From the NCBI GenBank assembly GCA_003164675.1, contig PLTX01000117.1, positions 1 through 64,000 of the forward strand: a stretch of 64,000 nt of DNA, written 5' to 3'. Both the position numbers and the translations under genes were made by a program. This document shows positions 1 through 9,283 of the stretch, piece by piece. How positions within the stretch are numbered: position 1 is the first letter of the stretch; every line of letters begins with the position of its first letter. The stretch comes from Verrucomicrobiota bacterium. Its GTDB lineage: Bacteria > Verrucomicrobiota > Verrucomicrobiia > Palsa-1439. The notes under the pieces were generated by a model that saw only the letters and a program-made list of their open reading frames with translations, was not told where the DNA came from and ran no database searches.

Positions 1-1
1 G

Positions 2-601
2 GAGATTTCCTATGAACTGAATGTTCCCTCAACGGTTCGGATCCTGAACAATACGGCAATCATCAACACTGCTTCCAATGCCCAAAATACCGCGTTTCTG
101 TGGGGCGCATGTGGCTGCCTGTCGCCTTCGTCCGACTGGCCATCCGACGGTACACTGGCTGTGGAAAACAATCTCGTGTACAGTTTCACTGGGTCAGGAG
201 GTGGCGACCCCACGCTGCTGACCATCGGTGTCGTCCTCAACCAACCCGGGCCGACGGTCTGGACGGTCGATTACAACGACTGGTTTTCGCTCGACACCGC
301 CAATGACTGGTTCTGGTGGAATAACCCGGCCCCGTCGTTCAACATCCATGGCGATCTGAGCGCGATGCAAGCCCTCGGTTTTGAAGCCCACGGCCAGACC
401 AACGACCCGCTGTTTGCGAGTCTGGCCTTCGGCTCAAGCACCAACTCTGTGGGAAACGATTACCACTTGCAGTCCGGTTCGGCGGCTATTGGCGCGGGCG
501 CCAACCTCAGTGACTTGAATTTGCCGGGACTCAACACCGACAAAGATGGCAAACCCCGTCCGACCGCGGGCTCGTGGGACCTCGGCGCTTACCAATATTG
601 A
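2..601 (+). CDS. C-terminal part of a secreted right-handed beta-helix protein
   Basis: The reading frame is open from the first bases of the window to a TGA at 599-601, so the gene starts upstream and only about 199 C-terminal residues are visible. The sequence is rich in Asn, Thr, Gly and Ser with short strand-like repeats (for example RILNNTAIIN), and ends with a GSAAIGAGA motif followed by DKDGKPRP and WDLGAYQY. That ending (salvageable as 'DxxGxxRP...xDxGAxE/Y') is the hallmark of the choice-of-anchor-Q / parallel beta-helix family of surface or secreted proteins. The substrate cannot be told. An internal ATG or GTG start near 161 is possible but the open frame and repeat pattern upstream argue for a longer gene. 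Confidence 0.7.
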   Translation, partial: EISYELNVPSTVRILNNTAIINTASNAQNTAFLWGACGCLSPSSDWPSDGTLAVENNLVYSFTGSGGGDPTLLTIGVVLNQPGPTVWTVDYNDWFSLDTANDWFWWNNPAPSFNIHGDLSAMQALGFEAHGQTNDPLFASLAFGSSTNSVGNDYHLQSGSAAIGAGANLSDLNLPGLNTDKDGKPRPTAGSWDLGAYQY

Positions 602-671
602 GCGTGCAACCTTGGGCCTTCCGGGTGGGCATCAGCTTGTGTTTTTGCCCGCGACTCAATAGAGTCGCATC

Positions 672-1355
672 ATGTCCGCGACACAAGGCAAACTCTACAT
701 CGTCGGCACGCCCATCGGGAATATGGAGGACATTACCCTCCGCGCCCTGCGCGTCCTGCAGGAGGCCGATCTCATCGCTGCCGAGGACACACGTCACACG
801 GGCGTCCTGCTCGCCCGCCACGGTCTCAAGAAGCCGTTCGTTAGTTACCACGAGTTCAATGAAGCCAGGCGGACGCCCGAATTGCTGGTGCAGCTTCAAC
901 AAGGCCGCCAGATTGCCCTTGTCTCCGATGCAGGCATGCCGACGTTGTCCGACCCTGGACAGCGCCTGATTCGGGCTGCCATCGGCGCCGGAATCGTCGT
1001 GGAAGTCGTTCCGGGCGTTTCCGCCGTCACGGCGGCGCTGGCGGGGAGCGGGCTTGGCGGCCCGTTTCTGTTTTTTGGCTTTCTCCCTCACAAGTCAGGG
1101 CAGCGCCGCGCTTCCCTCACCCGACTCGCTCCCCTGCCCTGCACGCTGGTCTTCTTCGAATCACCGTATCGCCTGTTGAAAAGCCTCGGCGACATGCGGG
1201 ACGTGCTGGGAAATCGGGGCGTGATCGTTGCCCGCGAGTTGACCAAGAAATTCGAGGAGTTCCTCCGCGGCGATCTCGAGTCGATCCTGAAAAAGCTTGA
1301 GAACCGCTCGATCAAGGGGGAAATTACCGTGATCGTCGAGGGCCGACAGGAATAA
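672..1355 (+). CDS. rsmI: 16S rRNA (cytidine-1402-2'-O)-methyltransferase RsmI
   Basis: Transfers a methyl group from S-adenosylmethionine to the 2'-O of C1402 in the decoding centre of 16S rRNA; a cytoplasmic tetrapyrrole-methylase-fold enzyme. The N-terminus carries the family signature VGTPIGNMEDITLRAL (residues 10-25), then AAEDTRHTG, LVSDAGMPTLSDPG and VEVVPGVSAVTAAL, and FFGFLP. The 227 residues are shorter than the usual about 280: the protein stops after the methylase core (GEITVIVEG) and lacks the small C-terminal extension. ATG start at 672. The next gene starts two bases after the TAA stop, suggesting co-transcription. Identification is firm; the short C-terminus is common in some lineages. 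Confidence 0.93.
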   Translation: MSATQGKLYIVGTPIGNMEDITLRALRVLQEADLIAAEDTRHTGVLLARHGLKKPFVSYHEFNEARRTPELLVQLQQGRQIALVSDAGMPTLSDPGQRLIRAAIGAGIVVEVVPGVSAVTAALAGSGLGGPFLFFGFLPHKSGQRRASLTRLAPLPCTLVFFESPYRLLKSLGDMRDVLGNRGVIVARELTKKFEEFLRGDLESILKKLENRSIKGEITVIVEGRQE

Positions 1356-1357
1356 AT

Positions 1358-1846
1358 ATGCCGCGTAATCCAGCGCCACGTGAGCTGTTTCGCTTGCCGG
1401 GCTGCGCCCCGGCGTGGTGGCGCGCCGCTCTTTGTTTCACCTATTTTCTCCTTTTTTCGGCTTGTTCCACCTCCGGGCCGCGCGTGCTGGAGGTCACCAA
1501 CCGCACCCGCCTTCAGGACGTGGACTTCGCGGACCGGCAGTATTTCATCGAGGACCAAGCGTCGCTCATTCGCTACGAACCACAGGACCTGAGCATTGAC
1601 GACCAGCGAGAGGAATTTTATGTCCGCTGGACGCCCAGGACCGTCAACCTGGTAAAATTCGAATATCGCCAGGTGGCCAAACCCGGCGAGGTCTTTGAAC
1701 AAACCTATGCTCCGCATGGGGACGAGCGGAAGCTTTTTGAAGTGCGCGGGGAACAGTTCCGCTCGGGCGGCTTGGTATCCGCCTGGCGCGTGAGTTTGTG
1801 GGACGCCGACAAGGTTGTGGCGGAAGAAAAGTCGGTCCTGTGGTAG
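1358..1846 (+). CDS. Small predicted lipoprotein, unknown function
   Basis: A 162-residue protein whose N-terminus has a hydrophobic stretch (about residues 22-36, CFTYFLLFSAC) ending in a lipobox-like LFSAC, so it is probably exported and lipid-anchored at the cysteine. The remaining part is charged with aromatic residues and predicted beta-rich (YFIEDQASLIRYEP, EEFYVRWTPRTVNLVKFEY), with no motif I recognise. It starts two bases after rsmI and ends 19 bases before the acyl-CoA synthetase ATG, so it lies in the same transcription unit. Conserved small lipoproteins of this kind are frequent in Verrucomicrobia; no function is proposed. Confidence 0.65.
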   Translation: MPRNPAPRELFRLPGCAPAWWRAALCFTYFLLFSACSTSGPRVLEVTNRTRLQDVDFADRQYFIEDQASLIRYEPQDLSIDDQREEFYVRWTPRTVNLVKFEYRQVAKPGEVFEQTYAPHGDERKLFEVRGEQFRSGGLVSAWRVSLWDADKVVAEEKSVLW

Positions 1847-1865
1847 AAGCCATCCACGCGTCGAC

Positions 1866-3347
1866 ATGACAGAGTCAACCGTCATTGCCCAGTTTGATGC
1901 GGTCGTGGCAAGGCAACCGCGCAAGGTCTGCATCTACTGGGGCGGGGACCGGTTTACAAATGCGGACTTGGCCGGCCACATCCGGCGGTACGGGGCGCGG
2001 TTGCAGGCCGGTTACGGCGTGGGCCAGGGCGACCGCGTGGGAATCCTGCTCAAGAACTGTCCCGAGTTCATCTTCGCGTTGTACGCCGTGTTGAAATCGG
2101 GCGCGACGGTCGTGCCGATCAACAGTTTTCTCAAAGCCCCCGAAATCCAGCACATCGTGGACGACTGCCAGATCAAACGCCTGATCACGTCAGTGGATTT
2201 TGACGAAACGATCTCGAAGCTCCGGGGCATTACGGCGATTCTACTCTCCGAACTCGAGCGGGGCGCGGCGGCGGCGGCGCCGAAGTGGCCGGCGGTGTCG
2301 CCGGACGATCTGGCGGTGATTATTTACACATCCGGCACGACCGGCAAATCCAAGGGCGCGATGCTCACACACGAGAACATCGCATCCAACGTCCACAGTT
2401 GCATCAAGGCATTGGAGGAGACCGCGGATGATCGCCTCACGCTGCTGCTCCCGATGTTCCACAGTTTCATGTTGACGGTGTGCATTTTCACCCCCTTGTC
2501 GATGGGTGCGGGCATCGTGCTTATCAAGTCGGTCCAGCCGTTCAAGGCGGCGATGCGCGAAATCATTCGCAACCGCGCCACGATCCTGGTCGGCATCCCG
2601 CAATTGTTCCAGGCGCTGGCCGACGCCAAAATTCCGTTCTGGTTGCATTGGGTACTGAAGCTGCGGCTGGCGGTCTCGGGTGCCGCTCCGCTGCCCGGTG
2701 AGACACTGGTAAAATTCGACCAAAAGTTTCATTTCCCGCTGCTGGAAGGATACGGGCTGAGCGAGGCGTCGCCCGTGGTATCCTTCAACCCAATCCGCGG
2801 CGTCCAAAAACCGGGCTCGATCGGGCTGCCGTTGCCCGATATCGAGGTGAAGATTCTCGATGATCATGGGCGCGAACTTCCGCCAGGCAAGCTTGGCGAA
2901 ATCGCCGTGCGCGGCCCCAACGTGATGCGCGGGTACTACAACCACCCCGAGGAAACCGCCGCGACGCTGCGGGGCAATTGGCTGCACACCGGCGACATGG
3001 GCAAGAAGGACGACGACGGTTACATCTACATTATGGACCGCCGCAAAGAGATGCTGCTGGTGCGCGGGATGAATGTGTACCCCCGCGAGATCGAAGAAGT
3101 CCTGCACCAGTTCCCGAACGTGCGGGAAGCGGCGGTGCTGGCGAAACCCGACGAGAAGCGCGGCGAGGTGCCCATCGCATTTGTCAGCGCAGCCAATGGC
3201 GTGAGGCTGGAGTCAAATGAGATCTTGCAGTTCTGTCGCGATCGGCTCGCCGACTACAAAATCCCGCGCGAAGTCCGCGTGATGGAATCCCTGCCCCGCA
3301 CGGCCACCGGCAAAATCGCCAAACTGGAACTGAAGAAAAGTCTTTAG
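1866..3347 (+). CDS. Long-chain acyl-CoA synthetase (AMP-dependent ligase)
   Basis: Activates a carboxylic acid, probably a fatty acid, with ATP to an acyl-adenylate and then forms the CoA thioester. The ANL superfamily core motifs are present: P-loop YTSGTTGKSKGAML (residues 154-167), VSGAAPLPGE, EGYGLSEASPVV (A5), GDMGKKDDDGYIYIMDRRKE (A7/A8 region) and the C-terminal catalytic lysine in RTATGKIAK. 493 residues, usual for FadD-like enzymes. The frame is open back to 1815, but that would overlap the lipoprotein gene; the ATG at 1866 gives a natural N-terminus. Substrate chain length cannot be read from sequence; an o-succinylbenzoate or other acid ligase is an alternative. Confidence 0.88.
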   Translation: MTESTVIAQFDAVVARQPRKVCIYWGGDRFTNADLAGHIRRYGARLQAGYGVGQGDRVGILLKNCPEFIFALYAVLKSGATVVPINSFLKAPEIQHIVDDCQIKRLITSVDFDETISKLRGITAILLSELERGAAAAAPKWPAVSPDDLAVIIYTSGTTGKSKGAMLTHENIASNVHSCIKALEETADDRLTLLLPMFHSFMLTVCIFTPLSMGAGIVLIKSVQPFKAAMREIIRNRATILVGIPQLFQALADAKIPFWLHWVLKLRLAVSGAAPLPGETLVKFDQKFHFPLLEGYGLSEASPVVSFNPIRGVQKPGSIGLPLPDIEVKILDDHGRELPPGKLGEIAVRGPNVMRGYYNHPEETAATLRGNWLHTGDMGKKDDDGYIYIMDRRKEMLLVRGMNVYPREIEEVLHQFPNVREAAVLAKPDEKRGEVPIAFVSAANGVRLESNEILQFCRDRLADYKIPREVRVMESLPRTATGKIAKLELKKSL

Positions 3348-3359
3348 CCCAACGGGTCA

Positions 3360-4490
3360 CTACCACCGCTTGCAGGCTTCGCGGTAGCTGCCCACGTTGC
3401 GCTTGAGTTCGCGGACGCTGTCGCCACCAAACTTGTCGAGGAGCGCTTTGGCCAGTTCGAAAGCCACAACCGCTACACCAATGACCGCCGCGGCAGGCGT
3501 GGCGCACACATCGGAACGTTCCACGGTCGCCTTCACTTCCTGCCCTGTCTGAATGTCCACCGAGCGCATCGGTTTCATCAGCGTGGACAGCGGTTTCATG
3601 GCGACGCGGACGACGACGGGCTGGCCGTTGGTCATCCCGCCCTCAAAGCCGCCCGCGTTATTGCCAGCGCGCGTCAGCATGCCGTCCTGCGCCGGTAGGA
3701 TTTCATCATGCACCTGCGAGCCGAATCGCCGCGCGGCTTCAAAGCCCAGACCGACCTCCACGCCTTTCATGGCCTGGATGCTCATCAAGCCATGCGCCAG
3801 ATTCGCATCAAGCTTCCGGTCCCATTGGACGTGGCTTCCCAGTCCGATCGGAACACCAATGGCGACCACTTCAAACACGCCGCCAATCGTATCGCCCTGG
3901 GCTTTGGCGGCATCAATGGCCTCAATCATTTGCTTACCGGCGACCGGATCAGCACAGCGCACCTCGCTGGCTTCGCTACGCTCACGAATTTGCGCAAACG
4001 TCAGACCATCCGTCTTCGCCTGAACAACACCGAGGCTGACGATATGCCCGACGATGTCGATGCCGACCTCCGCCAGCAGAAGTTTGCAGGCCCCGCCAAT
4101 GGCCACGCGCATGGTTGTTTCCCGCGCACTGGATCGCTCCAGAATATCGCGCGCGTCCTGGCGGTCATACTTGATCACGCCTGCCAGATCCGCATGGCCA
4201 GGGCGCGGCTTCGTCACGGCCGGCAGTTCGTCGATTTTGAAGTCACGGTTCTTGACCGTAAACGTGACCGGCGAGCCGATGGTCTCTCCGCGCCGCACGC
4301 CTGAGAGCACTTCCGCTTGATCGGTTTCGATCTTCATGCGGCCACCGCGCCCATAGCCCTGCTGACGGCGCGCAAGATCGCGGTTGATGGCGGCGAGGTC
4401 GATCTTGAGACCGGCCGGCAATCCTTCCAAAACGCCAATCAAACACGGGCCGTGGGATTCGCCCGCCGTGAAGTAACGCAATTGTGGCAT
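3360..4490 (-). CDS. aroC: Chorismate synthase
   Basis: Last step of the shikimate pathway: converts 5-enolpyruvylshikimate-3-phosphate to chorismate using reduced FMN. Signature motifs are GESHG near the N-terminus (residues 10-14), the RQQGYGRGGRMKIE basic loop, SSARETTMRVAIGG, and RAGNNAGGFEGGMTNGQPVV. 376 residues is family length. ATG start at 4490, immediately beside the prepilin peptidase stop at 4492, in a run aroE-pilD-aroC read on the minus strand; pairing with aroE supports the call. Its end faces the acyl-CoA synthetase tail 12 bases away. Confidence 0.96.
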   Translation of the reverse strand: MPQLRYFTAGESHGPCLIGVLEGLPAGLKIDLAAINRDLARRQQGYGRGGRMKIETDQAEVLSGVRRGETIGSPVTFTVKNRDFKIDELPAVTKPRPGHADLAGVIKYDRQDARDILERSSARETTMRVAIGGACKLLLAEVGIDIVGHIVSLGVVQAKTDGLTFAQIRERSEASEVRCADPVAGKQMIEAIDAAKAQGDTIGGVFEVVAIGVPIGLGSHVQWDRKLDANLAHGLMSIQAMKGVEVGLGFEAARRFGSQVHDEILPAQDGMLTRAGNNAGGFEGGMTNGQPVVVRVAMKPLSTLMKPMRSVDIQTGQEVKATVERSDVCATPAAAVIGVAVVAFELAKALLDKFGGDSVRELKRNVGSYREACKRW

Positions 4491-4491
4491 C

Positions 4492-5328
4492 CTATCCTCG
4501 AATGAAACTCAGGTACCAATTGACAATTTCGTGCCCGCAGAACATCCAGAGCACCGCCCCAAATGCGATGTACGGGCCGTACGGGATGCGGCTTTCCCAG
4601 CCCTTCCGCCTTCCCAAGACGAGGACCACCCCGACCATGCCTCCCAGCAAAGACGAAACCAAGATCGTGAACAACGTCGATTGCCAGCCAAAAAACGCAC
4701 CGATGGCCGCCAGAAGCTTCACATCACCCATGCCCATCGCCTCTTTCCGAAAAATCAATTTACCGACCACCGCCACGGTCAACAGAGACAGCCCGCCTAC
4801 GACCGCACCCAGCAATGACCGCAACAATGACGACTTGATCGTATCCGCATCCATCAACGGCGGGTAAATCGCGCTCAGCAGCAGCCCAACGATCAGTCCA
4901 CCGAACGTGATTTCGTTGGGAATGATATAGTGCTCAAAGTCGATGAAGGTTGCAACGATTAATCCGGCGATGACCATCCAATAGATCGGGGCTTTCAGAA
5001 AGTAGATGCCGTGCACCAGCGGGCGATCCCACTCCGTCAATTTCAACCACATCAGGAGAAACAGCAGGGCTGTCAGCAGTTCGACCAGGAAATACCGGGG
5101 GCTGATCTTCGCACCGCAGTGGCGGCACTTGCCCCGGAGCGCGAGGTAGCTGACCAGTGGAATGTTGTCCACCCAGCGGATGCGCTCGTTGCAGTGAGGA
5201 CAGTGCGACGGGGGCGTGACAATCGATTCTTCGAGCGGCATGCGATGCACACACACGTTCAAGAAGCTGCCAATGACGGCCCCAAACGCGAACACGACGA
5301 AATCAAGATAGAGCCGCAACCAGCTCAC
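4492..5328 (-). CDS. pilD: Prepilin peptidase / N-methyltransferase (type IV leader peptidase)
   Basis: Inner-membrane aspartyl protease that cleaves and N-methylates type IV pilin-like proteins. The N-terminal cytoplasmic domain has the FGAVIGSFLNVC motif and a four-cysteine zinc site (CPHC...CRHC), marking the bifunctional form. The two catalytic aspartates are in TFIDFEHYIIPN and the GMGDVKLLAAIG motif (GxGD). Several hydrophobic helices follow. The frame opens up to 5400, but a GTG at 5328 overlaps the aroE stop as GTGA, a typical coupled start, giving 278 residues. Probable substrate in this window is the pseudopilin at 27382-28152. Confidence 0.92.
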   Translation of the reverse strand: MSWLRLYLDFVVFAFGAVIGSFLNVCVHRMPLEESIVTPPSHCPHCNERIRWVDNIPLVSYLALRGKCRHCGAKISPRYFLVELLTALLFLLMWLKLTEWDRPLVHGIYFLKAPIYWMVIAGLIVATFIDFEHYIIPNEITFGGLIVGLLLSAIYPPLMDADTIKSSLLRSLLGAVVGGLSLLTVAVVGKLIFRKEAMGMGDVKLLAAIGAFFGWQSTLFTILVSSLLGGMVGVVLVLGRRKGWESRIPYGPYIAFGAVLWMFCGHEIVNWYLSFIRG

Positions 5329-6188
5329 GACTTGTCCCCATAGATCGCCGCGCGTAGCGCCCGGCGCATGACGGCCAATGGTGCCTTCCGCTTGGTCCAA
5401 ATCTCGAACGCCCTTGCCCCCTGATGCAACAACATGCTCAGCCCGTTCGCCACCTTTGCGCCCGCGCTCTCGGCGACCTGCAGCAATTGAGTTTCCGCGG
5501 GACGATAGATCGTGTCGTACACGTGCTGGCGCGGCGAGAATAGTTCGGCGCCCAGTCCCAGGGAATCGCCTTCCTTCAGTCCAACCGACGTGGCATTCAC
5601 CACCAGGTCAACTTCGTGGATCACCTTCTGGATCGCGTCCACCGTGAGCGCCAGCGACTGAAATTCACTTTTGGTGCTGGCAATCTCACGAGCGATGGGC
5701 TCGATCTTGGCCAGTGTGCGATTGGCCACAAAGACCTTGGCGGCCCCATCCAGGGCACATTTCACCGCGATCCCCCGCCCTGCTCCACCCGCGCCGAGCA
5801 CGAGCACGCGTTTGCCCTTGATCGAAAGGTTGAAATCTTCTTTGACGGCCTTGAGAAAACCGGAGCCATCCGTGTTAAACCCGCGCGTCTTGTCTTTCTC
5901 GATCACGATGGTATTGACCGCGCCAACCTTTCGGGCTTCGGGGTCTATTTCATCGAGGCAATCCAAGGCGAGAATCTTGTGCGGCACAGTCAGATTGAGC
6001 CCGACCAGGCCCATCTCTCTCGCGCCTTGGAGCGCCGTGCGCAAGTGCTGCGGGTCAACGTGAAATGCCAGATAGACCCAATTCATCCCCAGCGCTTCAA
6101 ACGCGGCGTTGTGCATCGCGGGTGACGCCGTGTGCATGATCGGCGCCCCGAAGACCCCAACAATTGTCGTTAAGCCATCAATATGCAT
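5325..6188 (-). CDS. aroE: Shikimate dehydrogenase
   Basis: Reduces 3-dehydroshikimate to shikimate with NADPH. Substrate-binding motifs are at the N-terminus (GVFGAPIMHTASPAMHNAAF, residues about 12-31), NLTVPHK with the catalytic lysine, and FNTDGSGF with the catalytic aspartate; the NADP site is GAGGAGRGIAVKCA, followed by VANRT. C-terminal MLLHQGARAFEIWT is typical. 287 residues is normal. ATG at 6188. It overlaps the prepilin peptidase start by four bases and lies in one operon with aroC. Confidence 0.95.
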   Translation of the reverse strand: MHIDGLTTIVGVFGAPIMHTASPAMHNAAFEALGMNWVYLAFHVDPQHLRTALQGAREMGLVGLNLTVPHKILALDCLDEIDPEARKVGAVNTIVIEKDKTRGFNTDGSGFLKAVKEDFNLSIKGKRVLVLGAGGAGRGIAVKCALDGAAKVFVANRTLAKIEPIAREIASTKSEFQSLALTVDAIQKVIHEVDLVVNATSVGLKEGDSLGLGAELFSPRQHVYDTIYRPAETQLLQVAESAGAKVANGLSMLLHQGARAFEIWTKRKAPLAVMRRALRAAIYGDKS

Positions 6189-6223
6189 TGACTGTGATAC
6201 GGGCTTGCGTGCGCCGGTGGCGC

Positions 6224-7744
6224 TTAGCGTACCAACCCGGCGATGACAGAGTAGCTGAAGTTGTTTAGAAGCTCAAGAATCGGCTTCGGGTAGACACCGA
6301 GCGCGACCACGGCCAATGCCACAAGGCCCAGCGCGACGTTGAGATACGTCGGGGTGATAATCGGACTCTGGTCGGAGCCGTCGATCACATAGATATGTTT
6401 GAGGAGAATGAGATAGTAGTAAAGCGACACGGCGCTCATGACGATCCCCAGAATCACCAGCCACAGCAGGCCAAAGTGTTGCGCGTCCCGCTGAACGGCG
6501 GAAGCGAACAGGTAAAACTTGCCAAAGAATCCACCCAACGGAGGTATCCCCGCCAACGACAACACGAAGATCAACATCAACAGCGAGAGGAACGGAGCCC
6601 GCCTGGCCATCCCGTCGAAATTCTGCATTTCATCTCCTCCGGCCCGACTGGACAGGGCGGCGACAACTCCGAACGCGCCGAGATTCGCCAGGGCGTACAC
6701 GATGATGTAAAACAACACCGAGTTCGCACCCATTTTCGTGGCGGCGACGAGACCGATGAAGATGTAGCCCGCTTGCGCGATACTGGAATACGCCAGCAGG
6801 CGCTTCACATTGTGCTGCACGATAGCGGCACAGTTGCCCAGGATCATGCTCAAGGTCGCCGTGACAGCGAGAAGCATCGTCCATCCCGAAGCAAAGTTGC
6901 CCCAGAACGCCGAACCTTGCAGACCCGCAAACCCAATGAATAACACCTTCAACAAAATAAAGAAGCTGGCGACCTTCGAGCCGGTCGCAATATAGGCGGT
7001 GACCGGCGTCGGCGCGCCTTCATACGCGTCCGGCGCCCACAAGTGGAACGGAACGACCGCGACTTTGAATCCAAAGCCGACAATCGTAAACAGCAACCCC
7101 GTCGCCAGCAGCGGGCTCATCGCCAACCCACCCGTATTTTTCACGGCGTCCTGGATCGCTTGTAAGCCGGTCGCGCCGGTCACTCCGAACACATAGCTCA
7201 ACCCGAACAGCAGAAATGCCGACGAAATCGCGCCGAACATGAAGTATTTGACCGCTGCCTCCTGCGACCGCAGCTCGCCCTTGTGGAAAGCGGTGAGGAT
7301 ATACAATGAAACGCTCGTCAGCTCGAGCGCCACAAAAATCGTTATCAATTCCTCCGCGCTGATCAGCAGCATCATTCCCACCGCGCCAAACAGCAACACG
7401 GCGTAATATTCGCCGACGTGGCGCCCGACATCGAAGTCCATGGAAATCAACACGGTGATCACCGCCAGCGCCACGATCACCAGTTTGAAGAATATGATCA
7501 GGTCATCCATGGCCAGCGTCCCGCCCAAGAGCACCATGCGTGGGCCGTTGAGCTGTTGCCACAGGGGAAGGGTCGACGCCAGCAGGCCAACGACGGCGGT
7601 CGTGCCAATGGTCCGCGACCGCACGCTCATCTCCGCACGGCGCACCGACGCGAGATCCAGCGTCAACGCGACCAACGCGGTCAGGGTCAGGATCACTTCC
7701 GCGCCCAGTCCCTTCAGGACATCGAAATAAGGCACGGGTGTCAC
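6224..7744 (-). CDS. nuoN: NADH-quinone oxidoreductase subunit N
   Basis: Antiporter-like proton-pumping membrane subunit of complex I. 506 residues with about 14 hydrophobic helices; conserved features include the TM5 glutamate in FVALELTSVSLYIL, the lysine in VPFHLWAPDAYEGAPTPV context and the broken-helix motif AIVQHNVKRLLAYSSIAQAGY. Starts with GTG at 7744 inside a GTGA overlap with the nuoM stop. It is the distal gene of the nuo cluster. Identification is firm. Confidence 0.95.
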   Translation of the reverse strand: MTPVPYFDVLKGLGAEVILTLTALVALTLDLASVRRAEMSVRSRTIGTTAVVGLLASTLPLWQQLNGPRMVLLGGTLAMDDLIIFFKLVIVALAVITVLISMDFDVGRHVGEYYAVLLFGAVGMMLLISAEELITIFVALELTSVSLYILTAFHKGELRSQEAAVKYFMFGAISSAFLLFGLSYVFGVTGATGLQAIQDAVKNTGGLAMSPLLATGLLFTIVGFGFKVAVVPFHLWAPDAYEGAPTPVTAYIATGSKVASFFILLKVLFIGFAGLQGSAFWGNFASGWTMLLAVTATLSMILGNCAAIVQHNVKRLLAYSSIAQAGYIFIGLVAATKMGANSVLFYIIVYALANLGAFGVVAALSSRAGGDEMQNFDGMARRAPFLSLLMLIFVLSLAGIPPLGGFFGKFYLFASAVQRDAQHFGLLWLVILGIVMSAVSLYYYLILLKHIYVIDGSDQSPIITPTYLNVALGLVALAVVALGVYPKPILELLNNFSYSVIAGLVR

Positions 7745-9276
7745 GGCGCACCCCGCAGGAACAATTGTACGTTCGCCTTGATCATGTTCAACATGATGGA
7801 TGGGTACACTCCCACAATCACCAGCAACGCCATCAAAATGATTGCCGCCACGCGTTCGGGCAGGGTAATCGGCGGCAGGGACGGATGCGGCCCGCCACTG
7901 CCCGGTTTGTGGTCATGTCCATGCCCGCCGCCATCCGCAGGTTGATCCTGTTCCATGAACACCTTGTCGTTGGCGTTCAGGATATAGGCCACGGTAAGTG
8001 GGATGCTCAACCCCGCCGCGAGGGCCAGTAGCGGGTGCATATGGAATGCCCCGACGAGAATCTGGTATTCGGCCACAAATCCGCTAAAGCCCGGCATGCC
8101 CATGGAGGCCGCACCCGCAACCACAAATGTCACGCAGGCGAACGGGATGACCTTGGCCAGTCCGCCCAATTTATCCAACTGTCGTGTATGTGTCCGGTCA
8201 TAGACCATGCGACCAACAACGGCAAACAACAGGCTCGCGACGATGCCGTGCGAGAACATCTGCAGAATCGCCCCGGACATGCCAATCAGATTGAGCGTTG
8301 CCAGGCCCAGTAATACAAAGCCCATGTGACTGACGCTCGAGTAACCGATGATGAACTTGAAATCCTTTTGGACCAGTGCGACCGCCGCACCGTACACGAT
8401 CCCGACCACCGCAAGCCACGCGATCCACCACTTCCAGTGCTCAAGCCCTTGGGGGAACAGCAACATCGCAGCGCGGAAACATCCGTACGAACCGAGTTTC
8501 ATCACGACACCCGCCAGCAGCATGGACGCGGCGGTCGGCGCGGCGACGTGGCCCGTTGGCGCCCACGTGTGGAACGGCCACATACCGGCCAGCACGCCAA
8601 AACCGACAAAAATCAAGGGGAACACCCACACCTGCACGTTGGGCGCAATGGGGTGCTTGGCCAGTTCGAGAATGTCAAAGGTTTGTCCGCCGGCACTGAA
8701 ATAAACGGCGAGCATGCCGATGAACACCAGCGCGCTACCCATGAACGAGTACAATACAAGCTTCATCGCGCCGTACTCCTTGCGCGTGGAGCCCCAAATT
8801 GCGATGACGAAGTACTTCGGAATGATCGCCAGTTCGTAAAACACGAACAGCAAGAACAAGTCCATCGCCATGAACACGCCGTACACGCCGGCAATCAGGG
8901 TCAGGAAGAACGCAAAAAACTCTTTCACGCGGGTTTCAACGTTCCAACTGAAAAGGATGCCCGTCACGCACACGAAACCGTTCAGCACGATGAGCGGGAA
9001 GCTGATGCCGTCCACCGCGAGATGGTAGTTCGTGTTGATCGCCGGAATCCAGGGGACATTCACAATCTGGACGAAGCCGTCCTGCAGCGCGCCATGGGCG
9101 CTGATCTGAGCGTTGACCCAGGCGTTGTAGTTAAAATAATCCTTGAGCGCGACCAGCAGGGCCGCCACGCCCGTCAATAATGCAACCCAGCGAATCAGGG
9201 TCTTCGACTCGCGAGGCAAGAGCAGGATCAGTCCCATACCGAGCAACGTCAGGTAGATTGTCCAATCAACTTGCAT
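7741..9276 (-). CDS. nuoM: NADH-quinone oxidoreductase subunit M, second copy
   Basis: Antiporter-like proton-pumping subunit. 511 residues, with the TM5 glutamate in FVFYELAIIPKYF, a lysine in MLLAGVVMKLGSYG, and the central VQKDFKFIIGYSSVSHMGF motif. It is clearly a NuoM-type protein (GFSGFVAEYQ near TM12) rather than NuoL. A histidine- and glycine-rich segment, HGHDHKPG and surroundings, occupies residues about 443-465 in a loop. It is the second of two adjacent nuoM genes (the other is 9284-10876). ATG at 9276, seven bases after the first copy ends. Confidence 0.93.
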   Translation of the reverse strand: MQVDWTIYLTLLGMGLILLLPRESKTLIRWVALLTGVAALLVALKDYFNYNAWVNAQISAHGALQDGFVQIVNVPWIPAINTNYHLAVDGISFPLIVLNGFVCVTGILFSWNVETRVKEFFAFFLTLIAGVYGVFMAMDLFLLFVFYELAIIPKYFVIAIWGSTRKEYGAMKLVLYSFMGSALVFIGMLAVYFSAGGQTFDILELAKHPIAPNVQVWVFPLIFVGFGVLAGMWPFHTWAPTGHVAAPTAASMLLAGVVMKLGSYGCFRAAMLLFPQGLEHWKWWIAWLAVVGIVYGAAVALVQKDFKFIIGYSSVSHMGFVLLGLATLNLIGMSGAILQMFSHGIVASLLFAVVGRMVYDRTHTRQLDKLGGLAKVIPFACVTFVVAGAASMGMPGFSGFVAEYQILVGAFHMHPLLALAAGLSIPLTVAYILNANDKVFMEQDQPADGGGHGHDHKPGSGGPHPSLPPITLPERVAAIILMALLVIVGVYPSIMLNMIKANVQLFLRGAP

Positions 9277-9283
9277 GGTTCCG